The notes under the pieces: generated by a model | Told to the model about the DNA's origin: nothing | The model's input: the letters and a program-made list of their open reading frames with translations, nothing else | Database searches by the model: none | Part shown: one piece after another, positions 1-5,676 of the stretch | How positions within the stretch are numbered: position 1 is the first letter of the stretch | Layout: each line of letters opens with the position of its first letter | NCBI GenBank assembly: GCA_038818725.1 | Contig: JAWAYL010000044.1 | Span: forward strand, 1 to 8,316 | Reading direction: 5' to 3' | From: JACIWB01 sp038818725 | GTDB lineage: Archaea; Thermoplasmatota; E2; UBA202; JdFR-43 | Length of the DNA stretch: 8,316 nucleotides | Translations under genes and position numbers: made by a program

Positions 1-2
1 AG

Positions 3-794
3 AGAGCACCAAAAAAGTATAATCTGATTGATTTAAAAGCAGGCTTATCAAATGTTGAAGTAAGAGGAAAAATTGTTGAAATAGAAGAAAGAGAGGTGAA
101 TATTGCAGATGAAATGAGAAAAATTTTCTCTGGAATAATTGAAGATGAAACAGCTAGAATAAGATTCACTTCATGGAAAGATTTTTCGCTTGAAAAAGAA
201 AAGGTTTATAGAATAAAAGGAGCGTATGTAAGGAGTTGGAGAGGTGCCCCACAACTTATTTTTGATGAAAACTCTGATGTTGAAAAGCTTGATGAAGAAA
301 TTTTCAGGGAGAGAAAAGTTATCCCAATATACAAGGTTGTGGAGGCAGGCGGCGGCATAGATTTGCTGGTTGAGGGAACAATTCTTGAATTGAGGAAGGA
401 TTCTGGAATAATTTTTAGATGCCCTAAGTGTAATAGGAGAATAAGAGAAGGCGTATGTGAGGAGGATGGAAATGTAGATGCAGTTCCTGATTTAAGGATA
501 AGAGCTCTTGTTGATGATGGCACTGGAGCAATCGATGTAATATTTAATAGAGAGCTATCAGAGAAAATTTTGAATAGGAAAATGAGTGAATATCTATCAA
601 TAGCAAAAGAGGCAATGGATTACGATATTGTTATTGAAGATATAGAGGATAAGCTTATTGCGCATCCTGTAAGAGTGTATGGTGATTCAATTCAGAGTGA
701 TTTTATAGTTACAATATTTGCAAGAGATGCGGAAATAATAAGCATAGATGCGGAAAAGGAAGCAAATGAACTTTTAGCAAGTATGGGTGATTAA
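3..794 (+). CDS. Replication protein A (ssDNA-binding protein), 5'-truncated by window
   Basis: Archaeal RPA-type protein that coats single-stranded DNA in replication, repair and recombination. The reading frame is open from base 3 to the TAA at 792-794. The GTG at 96 is an internal Val codon, because OB-fold sequence (GLSNVEVRGKIVEIEER) precedes it, so the true start lies upstream of the window. Two OB-fold stretches are visible: one before about base 330 and one at about 360-560. Inserted in the second is a zinc-finger motif at 420-467, C-x2-C-x8-C-x2-D. In the RPA family this motif normally ends in His or Cys (C-x2-H-G); here CEEDG has Asp, so the fourth ligand is substituted. The RPA-associated gene starts one base after the stop, the usual archaeal rpa arrangement. 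Family assignment is firm; the number of OB folds in the full protein cannot be seen. Confidence 0.88.
   Translation, partial: RAPKKYNLIDLKAGLSNVEVRGKIVEIEEREVNIADEMRKIFSGIIEDETARIRFTSWKDFSLEKEKVYRIKGAYVRSWRGAPQLIFDENSDVEKLDEEIFRERKVIPIYKVVEAGGGIDLLVEGTILELRKDSGIIFRCPKCNRRIREGVCEEDGNVDAVPDLRIRALVDDGTGAIDVIFNRELSEKILNRKMSEYLSIAKEAMDYDIVIEDIEDKLIAHPVRVYGDSIQSDFIVTIFARDAEIISIDAEKEANELLASMGD
420..467 (+). other. RPA zinc-finger motif with Asp as last ligand
   Basis: Codons for Cys-x2-Cys-x8-Cys-x2-Asp (CPKC...GVCEED). From family memory, euryarchaeal RPAs usually read CPxC...GxCxxHG here. Three cysteines and the following Gly-x-Val spacing are kept; only the final His is replaced by Asp. Asp can ligate zinc, so loss of binding is not certain. 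Confidence 0.6.
786..791 (+). promoter_or_regulatory. Shine-Dalgarno GGTGAT deciding the start at 796
   Basis: GGTGAT lies 4 bases before the ATG at 796 and inside the last codons of the RPA gene. It supports the ATG at 796 over the in-frame GTG at 787, which would sit within this site and overlap the RPA gene. Confidence 0.6.
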
Positions 795-795
795 A

Positions 796-1617
796 ATGAG
801 GGAACCAGCATGGAGAATATTTGCAGCTGAATATAATGATTCAATGCATGTTTCTGAAAGTAAGGGAGAAAAATCTCCTAAATATGTAATAACTCCTTTA
901 GGGGCAAAAGTTAACAGACTATACATTGTTGGCGTTCTAACGGACGTTGAAGAAATAGGAGGAGAGGGAATAAGAAGAAAAGCAAGAATATCTGACCCAA
1001 CTGGCTCACACATAGTATATGCTGAAACATTTAAACCAGAGGTAGCAAGCATACTTGCTGATATGCCAATTCCCTCCTTTGTTGCAATTGTAGGGAAGGC
1101 ACGCATTTATGAGCCAGAAGAAGGAGTGCTATATGTTTCTGCGAGAGCAGAAATTGCTAAAGAAGTAAGTGAAGAAATAAGAAAATATTGGATTCTTGAA
1201 GCATGCAAAAATACCGCATTAAGAATAGATGCAATGAAGGAAGCAATGAATATGAAAAATCCAACTGTTGCAAATTTAGTTGAAATTGGTTATCCAGCTT
1301 TAATTGCAGAAGGAGTTGTGGAAGCGGTTAAATTATATAAAGAAATAGATATAGAGCACTATGAAATACTCATAAAGGAAGCACTTTCCTTTATAACATC
1401 AAAAAAAGTAGATATAAAAAAGAATATTGAAGAGGAGGGAAAAATACTGAAAATAATTGAGGAATTGCAAGGCAATGAAGGCGTTGAGTGGGAAAAGGTT
1501 GTTGAGGAGGGAATAAAAAAGGGGTTAGAAAAGGAAAATGTCGAGGAAATAATATATTCGCTTATGGAAAAAGGATTAATATATGAGCCACAACTTGGAA
1601 AACTGAAAATGGTTTAA
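796..1617 (+). CDS. RPA-associated protein (COG3390-type), OB fold plus winged helix
   Basis: Likely partner of RPA in archaeal single-stranded DNA binding; in haloarchaea such genes are co-transcribed with rpa. The protein is 273 aa from the ATG at 796. The N-terminus MREPAWRIFAAEYNDS matches the family's typical R-x-A-x-R-x-F-A-x-E start, which together with the GGTGAT site favours this ATG over the upstream GTG at 787. An OB-fold-like beta-rich segment spans about residues 35-120 (VNRLYIVGVLTDVEEI, then YAETFKPE, then VAIVGKARIYEPEEG). A helical middle follows, and the last ~65 residues (GVEWEKVVEEGIKKG to GLIYEPQLGKLKMV) look like a winged helix of the type seen at MCM and RPA C-termini. 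It starts one base after the RPA stop, so translational coupling is expected. Family call is confident from motif pattern and neighbour; the exact biochemical role is inferred. Confidence 0.85.
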   Translation: MREPAWRIFAAEYNDSMHVSESKGEKSPKYVITPLGAKVNRLYIVGVLTDVEEIGGEGIRRKARISDPTGSHIVYAETFKPEVASILADMPIPSFVAIVGKARIYEPEEGVLYVSARAEIAKEVSEEIRKYWILEACKNTALRIDAMKEAMNMKNPTVANLVEIGYPALIAEGVVEAVKLYKEIDIEHYEILIKEALSFITSKKVDIKKNIEEEGKILKIIEELQGNEGVEWEKVVEEGIKKGLEKENVEEIIYSLMEKGLIYEPQLGKLKMV

Positions 1618-1628
1618 AAATAGAAAAA

Positions 1629-1635
1629 TTAATAA
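1629..1635 (+). promoter_or_regulatory. Candidate TATA box for the RAM-domain operon
   Basis: TTAATAA is centred about 25 bp before the ATG at 1657, and no Shine-Dalgarno precedes that ATG. This fits a leaderless transcript starting at or near the ATG. The box is weak and the region is AT-rich throughout, so chance is possible. Confidence 0.35.
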
Positions 1636-1656
1636 GTAAAAATTATATTATCTCTA

Positions 1657-1890
1657 ATGCCAATCGGGTTTGTGCTTATCTCCACTGCACCAGCAAAAGA
1701 GCATCAGGTTTATAATGAGCTTTTAAAATTAAAAGAGATAGTTGAGCTACATCCACTATTTGGAGAATATGATTTGATTGCAAAAATAGATGCAAAGGAC
1801 TTGGAAGAGTTAGGAAAAATTGTTGTGGAAAAAATAAGAAAAATAGATGGAGTAACTGATACAAAAACCCTAACTGGCACAAAATTTTGA
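1657..1890 (+). CDS. Stand-alone Lrp/AsnC effector-binding (RAM) domain protein
   Basis: A 77-aa protein that consists of a RAM domain only, with no helix-turn-helix. The pattern is beta-alpha-beta-beta-alpha-beta: GFVLISTAPAKEHQVYNELL, then IVELHPLFGEYDLIAKIDAKD, then a helix and a final strand ending in TKTLTGTKF. The GEYDLIAKI strand is the family's typical core. In Lrp/AsnC proteins this domain forms the oligomer interface and binds amino acids; single-domain versions (SraM type) are common in archaea and may modulate full-length regulators or bind metabolites. It is the first gene of a three-gene operon with a membrane protein and a nitroreductase. Start chosen because MPIGFVLIS begins exactly at the first strand; no ribosome-binding site is present. 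The ligand cannot be predicted. Confidence 0.85.
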   Translation: MPIGFVLISTAPAKEHQVYNELLKLKEIVELHPLFGEYDLIAKIDAKDLEELGKIVVEKIRKIDGVTDTKTLTGTKF

Positions 1891-1895
1891 GGTGA
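1889..1895 (+). promoter_or_regulatory. Strong Shine-Dalgarno GAGGTGA
   Basis: GAGGTGA overlaps the RAM gene's TGA stop and lies 4 bases before the ATG at 1900. It fixes that start and shows that internal operon genes here use Shine-Dalgarno sites while the first genes appear leaderless. Confidence 0.7.
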
Positions 1896-1899
1896 AAAA

Positions 1900-2202
1900 A
1901 TGAGTGATATTATGGGTTTGTTTTTTAGTATGCTTCTTTTAGTGTTTGCAGTTGGAACAATAATAGGAGGACTATTTACAATATACTTTGGCTCAGGAAG
2001 GAGCAGGGCAATAGGAGGATTGCTGCTTATAATAGGCATTATCGTTGCATTAATATTTTACAATTACAGTGGCGGCGAAATATGGGGAAATAGTGCATGG
2101 AGCTGGGAGATAGTAAAGAAAGGGATTGCCTCACTTATAGGAGGAATTGTTGGAGCAATTGTTGCAATTGGAGTATTTCTTGCAGGGATAATGAAGGCGT
2201 AA
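1900..2202 (+). CDS. Small membrane protein of unknown function (three predicted helices)
   Basis: I do not recognise this 100-aa protein. Three hydrophobic segments are visible: about residues 6-29 (MGLFFSMLLLVFAVGTIIGG), 38-54 (IGGLLLIIGIIVALIFY) and 76-98 (IASLIGGIVGAIVAIGVFLA). They are joined by a short basic loop (GSGRSRA) and a longer polar loop with three Trp residues (GGEIWGNSAWSWEIVKKG). The first and third helices are rich in Gly, suggesting close helix packing or oligomerisation. There are no Cys, His or other obvious catalytic residues. It sits 9 bp after the RAM gene behind a strong Shine-Dalgarno, and its stop overlaps the nitroreductase start by one base, so the three are very likely one transcript. 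Function cannot be inferred beyond this. Confidence 0.72.
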   Translation: MSDIMGLFFSMLLLVFAVGTIIGGLFTIYFGSGRSRAIGGLLLIIGIIVALIFYNYSGGEIWGNSAWSWEIVKKGIASLIGGIVGAIVAIGVFLAGIMKA

Positions 2203-2732
2203 TGGAGCTAAAAGAAGCTATTGAAAAAAGGCGCTCAATAAGAAAATTTTCTGATAAAAAATTTGATATAAATAAGTTAATTAATCTCCTTTATCTTGCA
2301 AATCTTGCTCCATCCGCTGGCAATTTGCAGGCGAGGGAATTTATAATTGTTGATAAAAAAGAAATTAAAGAAAAGATAGCAAGTGCTGCATTTCATCAAG
2401 ATTTTATTTCAGATGCGCCCTTTATTGTTGTTTTTTGTGCAAATGAAAGAAGGATTTTGCCTTATGGAAAAAGAGGGAAACTGTATTGCATAGAAGATAC
2501 ATGTGCATCTGTTGAGAATTTTCTGCTTGCCGCATGTGATGAGGGCTTGGCTACATGCTGGATAGGAGCATTTGATGAAGATAAAATTTCAGAAATATTG
2601 AACTTGCCACCATATATAAAGCCAATTGCAATTGTTCCAGTGGGCTATGCTGATGAGAAACCAGAAGAGAAAGAATTAAGGAAAATAGATGAAATGATAC
2701 ATTATAATGGCTGGAGCCATAGTCCAACATAA
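2202..2732 (+). CDS. Nitroreductase-family FMN-dependent oxidoreductase
   Basis: A 176-aa cytoplasmic flavoprotein of the nitroreductase/NADH-oxidase fold, expected to bind FMN and reduce a substrate with NAD(P)H; the physiological substrate is unknown. The start is the ATG at 2202, sharing its A with the TAA stop of the membrane-protein gene. The frame is open further upstream to 2097, but that extension is cysteine-rich out-of-frame read-through of the membrane gene. Motifs: residues 1-16 MELKEAIEKRRSIRKF (FMN-phosphate Arg/Ser cluster), LAPSAGNLQAREF at 35-47, an acidic stretch CIEDTCASVEN at 96-106, and GLATCWIGAF at 115-124, the usual C-terminal flavin segment. It is short, as in minimal archaeal members. 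The gene overlaps the convergent gamma-CA gene by 31 bp. Confidence 0.9.
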   Translation: MELKEAIEKRRSIRKFSDKKFDINKLINLLYLANLAPSAGNLQAREFIIVDKKEIKEKIASAAFHQDFISDAPFIVVFCANERRILPYGKRGKLYCIEDTCASVENFLLAACDEGLATCWIGAFDEDKISEILNLPPYIKPIAIVPVGYADEKPEEKELRKIDEMIHYNGWSHSPT

Positions 2733-3349
2733 CCACATGAAAGGCATTTATAGGCATCTACTTCCTTTATCCATTCAGGGATTTTAATAAAGGGAATTGA
2801 TGGAAAGTCCTTTCCAGATGCAATTTTTTCCATATTTCCATTGCATGCAGGACATTTTATCTCGCCATCAAATTCTTTTTTTAAGTATCTTTCTGCGAGT
2901 TCAACATAAATCGATGAATTTTTTCTTATCTCTTCAATAAGCTTTTCATCTTCTCTTATTATTTTAGCAGGCACCCCAGCAACTAAGCTATTTGGTGAAA
3001 TAACTGTATCTGGCAAAACAACAGCATTTGCCGCAACTATACTTCCTTTACCTATTTTTGAGCCATCCAAAATTGTTGAATTTATTCCAATTATGCAGTC
3101 ATCTTCTATGGTCGCGCCATGAACAATTGCTCCGTGTCCAACTGAAACATTTTTCCCTATCTTTACAGGATTTTCTTTTGAACAATGGATTATGCAGCAA
3201 TCTTGGATATTGCTTCCGTCTCCTATCTCTATTTTATTTAAATCAGCTCTTAAAACAGCATTATGCCATATACTGCATCTCTCTCCTATATAAACATCTC
3301 CTATAATTTTTGCATTTCTTGCTATAAATGTATTTTTTCCAAATTTCAT
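2702..3349 (-). CDS. Gamma-class carbonic anhydrase-like hexapeptide protein with C-terminal zinc ribbon
   Basis: Left-handed beta-helix protein of the gamma carbonic anhydrase family, which hydrates CO2 to bicarbonate as a trimer with metal at subunit interfaces. The 215-aa product starts at the ATG at 3349 (MKFGKNTFIARNAKIIGDVY); an upstream in-frame ATG at 3385 would add 12 residues of no family character. Hexapeptide repeats run from about residue 10 to 130. The three metal-binding His are present: H55 (CCIIH), H72 and H77 (VGHGAIVHG). R34, D36 and Q49, matching the catalytic Arg/Asp/Gln set, are also kept. Unusually, after the helical cap (about 132-160) there is an extra ~50-residue tail with C166-x2-C169 and C202-x2-C205, a zinc ribbon not found in typical members of about 170-180 aa. 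It is divergent from the Trm56-HD gene. Carbonic anhydrase activity is plausible but many homologues are inactive. Confidence 0.85.
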   Translation of the reverse strand: MKFGKNTFIARNAKIIGDVYIGERCSIWHNAVLRADLNKIEIGDGSNIQDCCIIHCSKENPVKIGKNVSVGHGAIVHGATIEDDCIIGINSTILDGSKIGKGSIVAANAVVLPDTVISPNSLVAGVPAKIIREDEKLIEEIRKNSSIYVELAERYLKKEFDGEIKCPACNGNMEKIASGKDFPSIPFIKIPEWIKEVDAYKCLSCGYVGLWLQPL

Positions 3350-3369
3350 GCATGAAATTAATTTTAAAT

Positions 3370-3376
3370 TTAATAA
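3370..3376 (-). promoter_or_regulatory. Candidate TATA box for the gamma-CA gene
   Basis: On the minus strand TTATTAA is centred about 24 bp before the ATG at 3349, and no Shine-Dalgarno is seen. This fits a leaderless or near-leaderless transcript. The same box sequence serves the divergent gene on the other strand. Confidence 0.4.
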
Positions 3377-3389
3377 GCTTTGCAAAAAA

Positions 3390-3397
3390 TTTATTAA
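3390..3397 (+). promoter_or_regulatory. Candidate TATA box for the Trm56-HD gene
   Basis: TTTATTAA is centred about 23 bp before the ATG at 3417, with no Shine-Dalgarno in between. Together with the minus-strand box at 3370-3376 it makes a compact divergent promoter in the 67-bp gap between the two start codons. Confidence 0.45.
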
Positions 3398-3416
3398 TTG
3401 AAATTGATAAAAAAAG

Positions 3417-4451
3417 ATGAGTGTAATAGTTTATAGATATGGTCATAGATTAGCAAGAGATAAAAGGATTACAACCCATGTTGCTCTTGCCGCCCGCGCC
3501 TTCGGGGCGGACGGAATTTTTATAGATAGAAAGGATGAGGAAATAGAAAAAAGGATAAGGAAGGTTATTGAAAGATTTGGAGGGAATTTTTTTATTGAAA
3601 GTGGAGTGAGCTGGAAGGAATTTATTAAGGGATGGAAGGGGAAAATAGTTCATTTGACTATGTATGGAGAAAGAGTTGAAGATGTAATAGAGGAAATTAG
3701 AAAGCATGATAATATTCTTATAATTGTGGGTTCTGAAAAAGTGCCTGGTGAATTTTATGAAATAGCTGACTATAATGTCGCAATAGGAAATCAACCTCAT
3801 TCGGAAGTTTCATCACTTGCAATTTTTCTCCATATGCTTAATAAAGGAGAATGGATGAATAAAAAATTTGATGGAATAGTGGAAATAATCCCGAATAAAA
3901 AAGGAAAAAAATTGTCATATAATTATTTAAAAATTCTTGAAAAGGAAGGATGTAGCAAGGAAGTTATAGAACACTGTAAAAAAGTTAGGAATTTAGCAAT
4001 TAAAATTGCCGAAAAAATAATTGAAAATGGAATAAAATTAGACAAGCAAGCAATTGAAGCAGGAGCAATTCTCCACGATGTTGGCAGAGCTAAAAGAAAT
4101 GATTTAATGCATATTATTGAAGGAGTAAAAATTGCAAAAAAATATGGTTTCCCAGAAAAAGTGATATCAATAATAGAAAGGCACGCTGGCTCTGGAATTG
4201 ATGAAGAAGATGCGGAAAAGCTTGGTTTACCAAAAAAAGATTATAATCCAAAAAGTTTGGAAGAAGAAATTGTTTCTCACGCAGATAATCTTACTTCAAA
4301 TGGCTATAGAAGCATTGAAGAAGCTATAAATGAGTTTAAAAAATTTGGAGAAAAGCAGTTAAGAAAACTAATAGCAACTCACAAAAAATTAAGTAAGCTG
4401 GCTGGTATAGATATTAATAAAATTGTTGAGGAGCTAAGAGCTTCTAAATGA
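3417..4451 (+). CDS. tRNA (cytidine(56)-2'-O)-methyltransferase Trm56 fused to an HD phosphohydrolase domain
   Basis: A two-domain protein of 344 aa. Residues 1 to about 165 are archaeal Trm56, a SPOUT methyltransferase that uses SAM to methylate the 2'-OH of C56 in the tRNA T-loop. Seen are the N-terminal YRYGHRLARDKRITTHVALA, with the conserved GHR and TTHVALAARAFGA segments, and the knot/SAM region at 105-141 (GSEKVPGEFYEIADYNVAIG, then NQPHSE). Residues about 168-344 are an HD/HDIG domain of the archaeal COG1418 type, beginning NYLKILEKEGCSKEVIEHC. Its metal ligands are complete: H186, H220-D221, H232, H256 and D290. The stand-alone HD family is about 170 aa, so a full domain is present. 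The HD substrate is unknown; a nucleotide or RNA end are guesses. It overlaps the convergent agmatinase gene by 18 bp. Confidence 0.9.
   Translation: MSVIVYRYGHRLARDKRITTHVALAARAFGADGIFIDRKDEEIEKRIRKVIERFGGNFFIESGVSWKEFIKGWKGKIVHLTMYGERVEDVIEEIRKHDNILIIVGSEKVPGEFYEIADYNVAIGNQPHSEVSSLAIFLHMLNKGEWMNKKFDGIVEIIPNKKGKKLSYNYLKILEKEGCSKEVIEHCKKVRNLAIKIAEKIIENGIKLDKQAIEAGAILHDVGRAKRNDLMHIIEGVKIAKKYGFPEKVISIIERHAGSGIDEEDAEKLGLPKKDYNPKSLEEEIVSHADNLTSNGYRSIEEAINEFKKFGEKQLRKLIATHKKLSKLAGIDINKIVEELRASK
3490..3514 (+). other. GC-rich inverted repeat inside the Trm56 coding region
   Basis: CCGCCC at 3490-3495 pairs with GGGCGG at 3505-3510 across a 9-base loop holding TTCG. The 25-bp tract is nearly all G/C in otherwise AT-rich DNA. 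It encodes the conserved AARAFGADG core using GCC, CGC, GGG and GCG codons that are scarce elsewhere here. Confidence 0.5.
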
Positions 4452-5216
4452 GATAAAATCTCTTATAATTCTCGCCGCAAGTAAAGATGTTCTTCCATCA
4501 TCATATGGGGGACATACTTCAACAACATCCATCGCAATTACTTTTTTTGAAATAATTTTTATAAAATCAAAAATTTCATAACCAAGCCCAAATGGCTCAG
4601 GATTGCTTACACCTGGTGCAAAACAGGGATCAAAAACATCCATGTCAATGCTTAAAAAAATTTTATCAAATTTAATTTCTTCAGCTTTCTCTGCCATAAA
4701 TTCCCATGCATAAAAATGTTTAAAGCCAAGTTTTTTTGCTTCCTCCATTTCTTCCTTAGATGCAGATCTTATTCCAAAAGATACTATGTTCTCTTTCTCA
4801 ACTTTCTCAAAAATCCTTCGGGCGGCGCACGCATGGCTGTTTTTATCGCCTAGATATTCATCCCTAAAGTCAAGATGAGCATCTAAAATAACGACGCTAA
4901 CATCTTCTGGCAGAATAAATGGTGAAATTGAATGAGCCCCTCCAATTATAATTGGAATCTTTTCTTCAGATATTGCTTTATTTACAAAATTTTTTCCTTC
5001 TAAAAGGGTAAAATTTCCTGCATCATTTATTTTTGCTTTGCTTAAATCAAAATTATTCCTTAAATCGTAGCTTTCATAGTTCCAGCTTTCATATCTTATA
5101 TGCTCTGGAGCAAATGAAGCTCCTTTTCTGAAAGACATTTCAGCATCTTCATATGGTATGCCAGCAATAACAAATTTTGCATCTTCGTAGCTTTCTTCCG
5201 CGTCTGCAAACTTCAT
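4434..5216 (-). CDS. speB: Agmatinase/arginase-family ureohydrolase
   Basis: A 260-aa ureohydrolase that probably splits agmatine to putrescine and urea, or acts on an agmatine-derived intermediate. The binuclear Mn site is complete: H95 in GGAHS, D112/H114/D116 in LDAHLD, and D191/D193 in SIDMDVFDP. The downstream PGVSNPEPFGL and VVEVCPPYDDGR segments are typical. One deviation is Ala94 in GGAHS, where the family usually has Asp or Glu; this residue is not itself a metal ligand. The start is the ATG at 5216, overlapping the aIF5A stop as ATGA, so the two genes are translationally coupled. Published work on haloarchaea linked an agmatinase-like protein with aIF5A modification, so a role in hypusine formation is plausible. 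Substrate (agmatine, arginine or agmatinyl-protein) cannot be fixed from sequence. The 3' end overlaps the Trm56-HD gene. Confidence 0.87.
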   Translation of the reverse strand: MKFADAEESYEDAKFVIAGIPYEDAEMSFRKGASFAPEHIRYESWNYESYDLRNNFDLSKAKINDAGNFTLLEGKNFVNKAISEEKIPIIIGGAHSISPFILPEDVSVVILDAHLDFRDEYLGDKNSHACAARRIFEKVEKENIVSFGIRSASKEEMEEAKKLGFKHFYAWEFMAEKAEEIKFDKIFLSIDMDVFDPCFAPGVSNPEPFGLGYEIFDFIKIISKKVIAMDVVEVCPPYDDGRTSLLAARIIRDFISFRSS

Positions 5217-5596
5217 ACTCTTGTTATTTTTCTCTTTCCCATTGCTTGTAGATATTCTATTTCTTTTCCTTCCTCTATTTTTCCTTTGAATTCTTCTGGT
5301 ATATCCATATCAAATGTTTCGTATGTTTCCATATCCATCAGCTGCACTTTATCTCCTCTTACAGAGATAACCTGTGCAGTTTTTTTCTCAATTATTGGTA
5401 TAGCAACTTTATGTTTAACAGGATATATTACACTTCTCTTTTGGTTATCAAATATACCAATTGCATCTATCCTTGCTTTTGCTTCTCCATGTTTCCCTGG
5501 TTTTGAAGTTGCTATGCTTAAAATTTTGCATGGTTCATCATCAATAATTATATACCTATTCTCTTTAAGCTCTCTTACTTCAGCCATTTCCTTCAT
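5213..5596 (-). CDS. Translation factor aIF5A (hypusine-containing)
   Basis: Archaeal homologue of eIF5A, which binds the ribosome and relieves stalling during peptide-bond formation. The product is 127 aa from the ATG at 5596 (MKEMAEVRELKENRYIIIDD), normal for the family. The hypusine loop TSKPGKHGEAKAR is intact, with the modified Lys expected at position 35. The N-terminal SH3-like domain runs to about residue 70. The C-terminal OB fold contains QVISVRGDKVQLMDMETYET and ends KITRV. An in-frame upstream ATG at 5680 adds a hydrophobic non-family extension and is rejected. Start choice is between 5596, which has GGTG five bases upstream, and 5587 (MAEVREL), which better fits the TATA box. The agmatinase gene follows with a 4-base overlap. 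Confidence 0.93.
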   Translation of the reverse strand: MKEMAEVRELKENRYIIIDDEPCKILSIATSKPGKHGEAKARIDAIGIFDNQKRSVIYPVKHKVAIPIIEKKTAQVISVRGDKVQLMDMETYETFDMDIPEEFKGKIEEGKEIEYLQAMGKRKITRV

Positions 5597-5601
5597 CTTT
5601 A

Positions 5602-5605
5602 CACC
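5602..5605 (-). promoter_or_regulatory. Short Shine-Dalgarno GGTG for aIF5A start at 5596
   Basis: On the minus strand GGTG lies five bases before the ATG at 5596. It supports this start over the ATG at 5587, but it is only four bases long. Confidence 0.4.
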
Positions 5606-5612
5606 AAAAAGA

Positions 5613-5620
5613 AATATAAA
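5613..5620 (-). promoter_or_regulatory. Candidate TATA box for aIF5A-agmatinase operon
   Basis: Minus strand TTTATATT within a T-rich tract. With the usual 26-bp offset, transcription would start near 5590, just downstream of the ATG at 5596 and just upstream of the in-frame ATG at 5587. So the box and the Shine-Dalgarno support different starts. Confidence 0.45.
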
Positions 5621-5676
5621 AACTAATAGATAAGATTTTGCATTAGCACAGTAGTTTCGAATGTGAATTAAATTTG

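Noticed and set aside
96..98. GTG at 96 as the start of the RPA gene
   Set aside because: The frame is open to the window edge and the preceding residues continue an OB-fold strand, so this is an internal valine.
2097..2201. Extended N-terminus of the nitroreductase
   Set aside because: The extra 35 residues are Cys- and Arg-rich, overlap the membrane-protein gene and lack family similarity; MELKEAIEKRRS is the standard nitroreductase start.
3350..3385. Upstream ATG for the gamma-CA protein
   Set aside because: It lies upstream of the putative TATA box and adds residues without family character; MKFGKNTF begins the first repeat turn.
5286..5633. Open frame on the plus strand opposite aIF5A
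   Set aside because: It is the antisense shadow of a well-conserved gene, with low-complexity Ser/Ile-rich sequence and no start signal.
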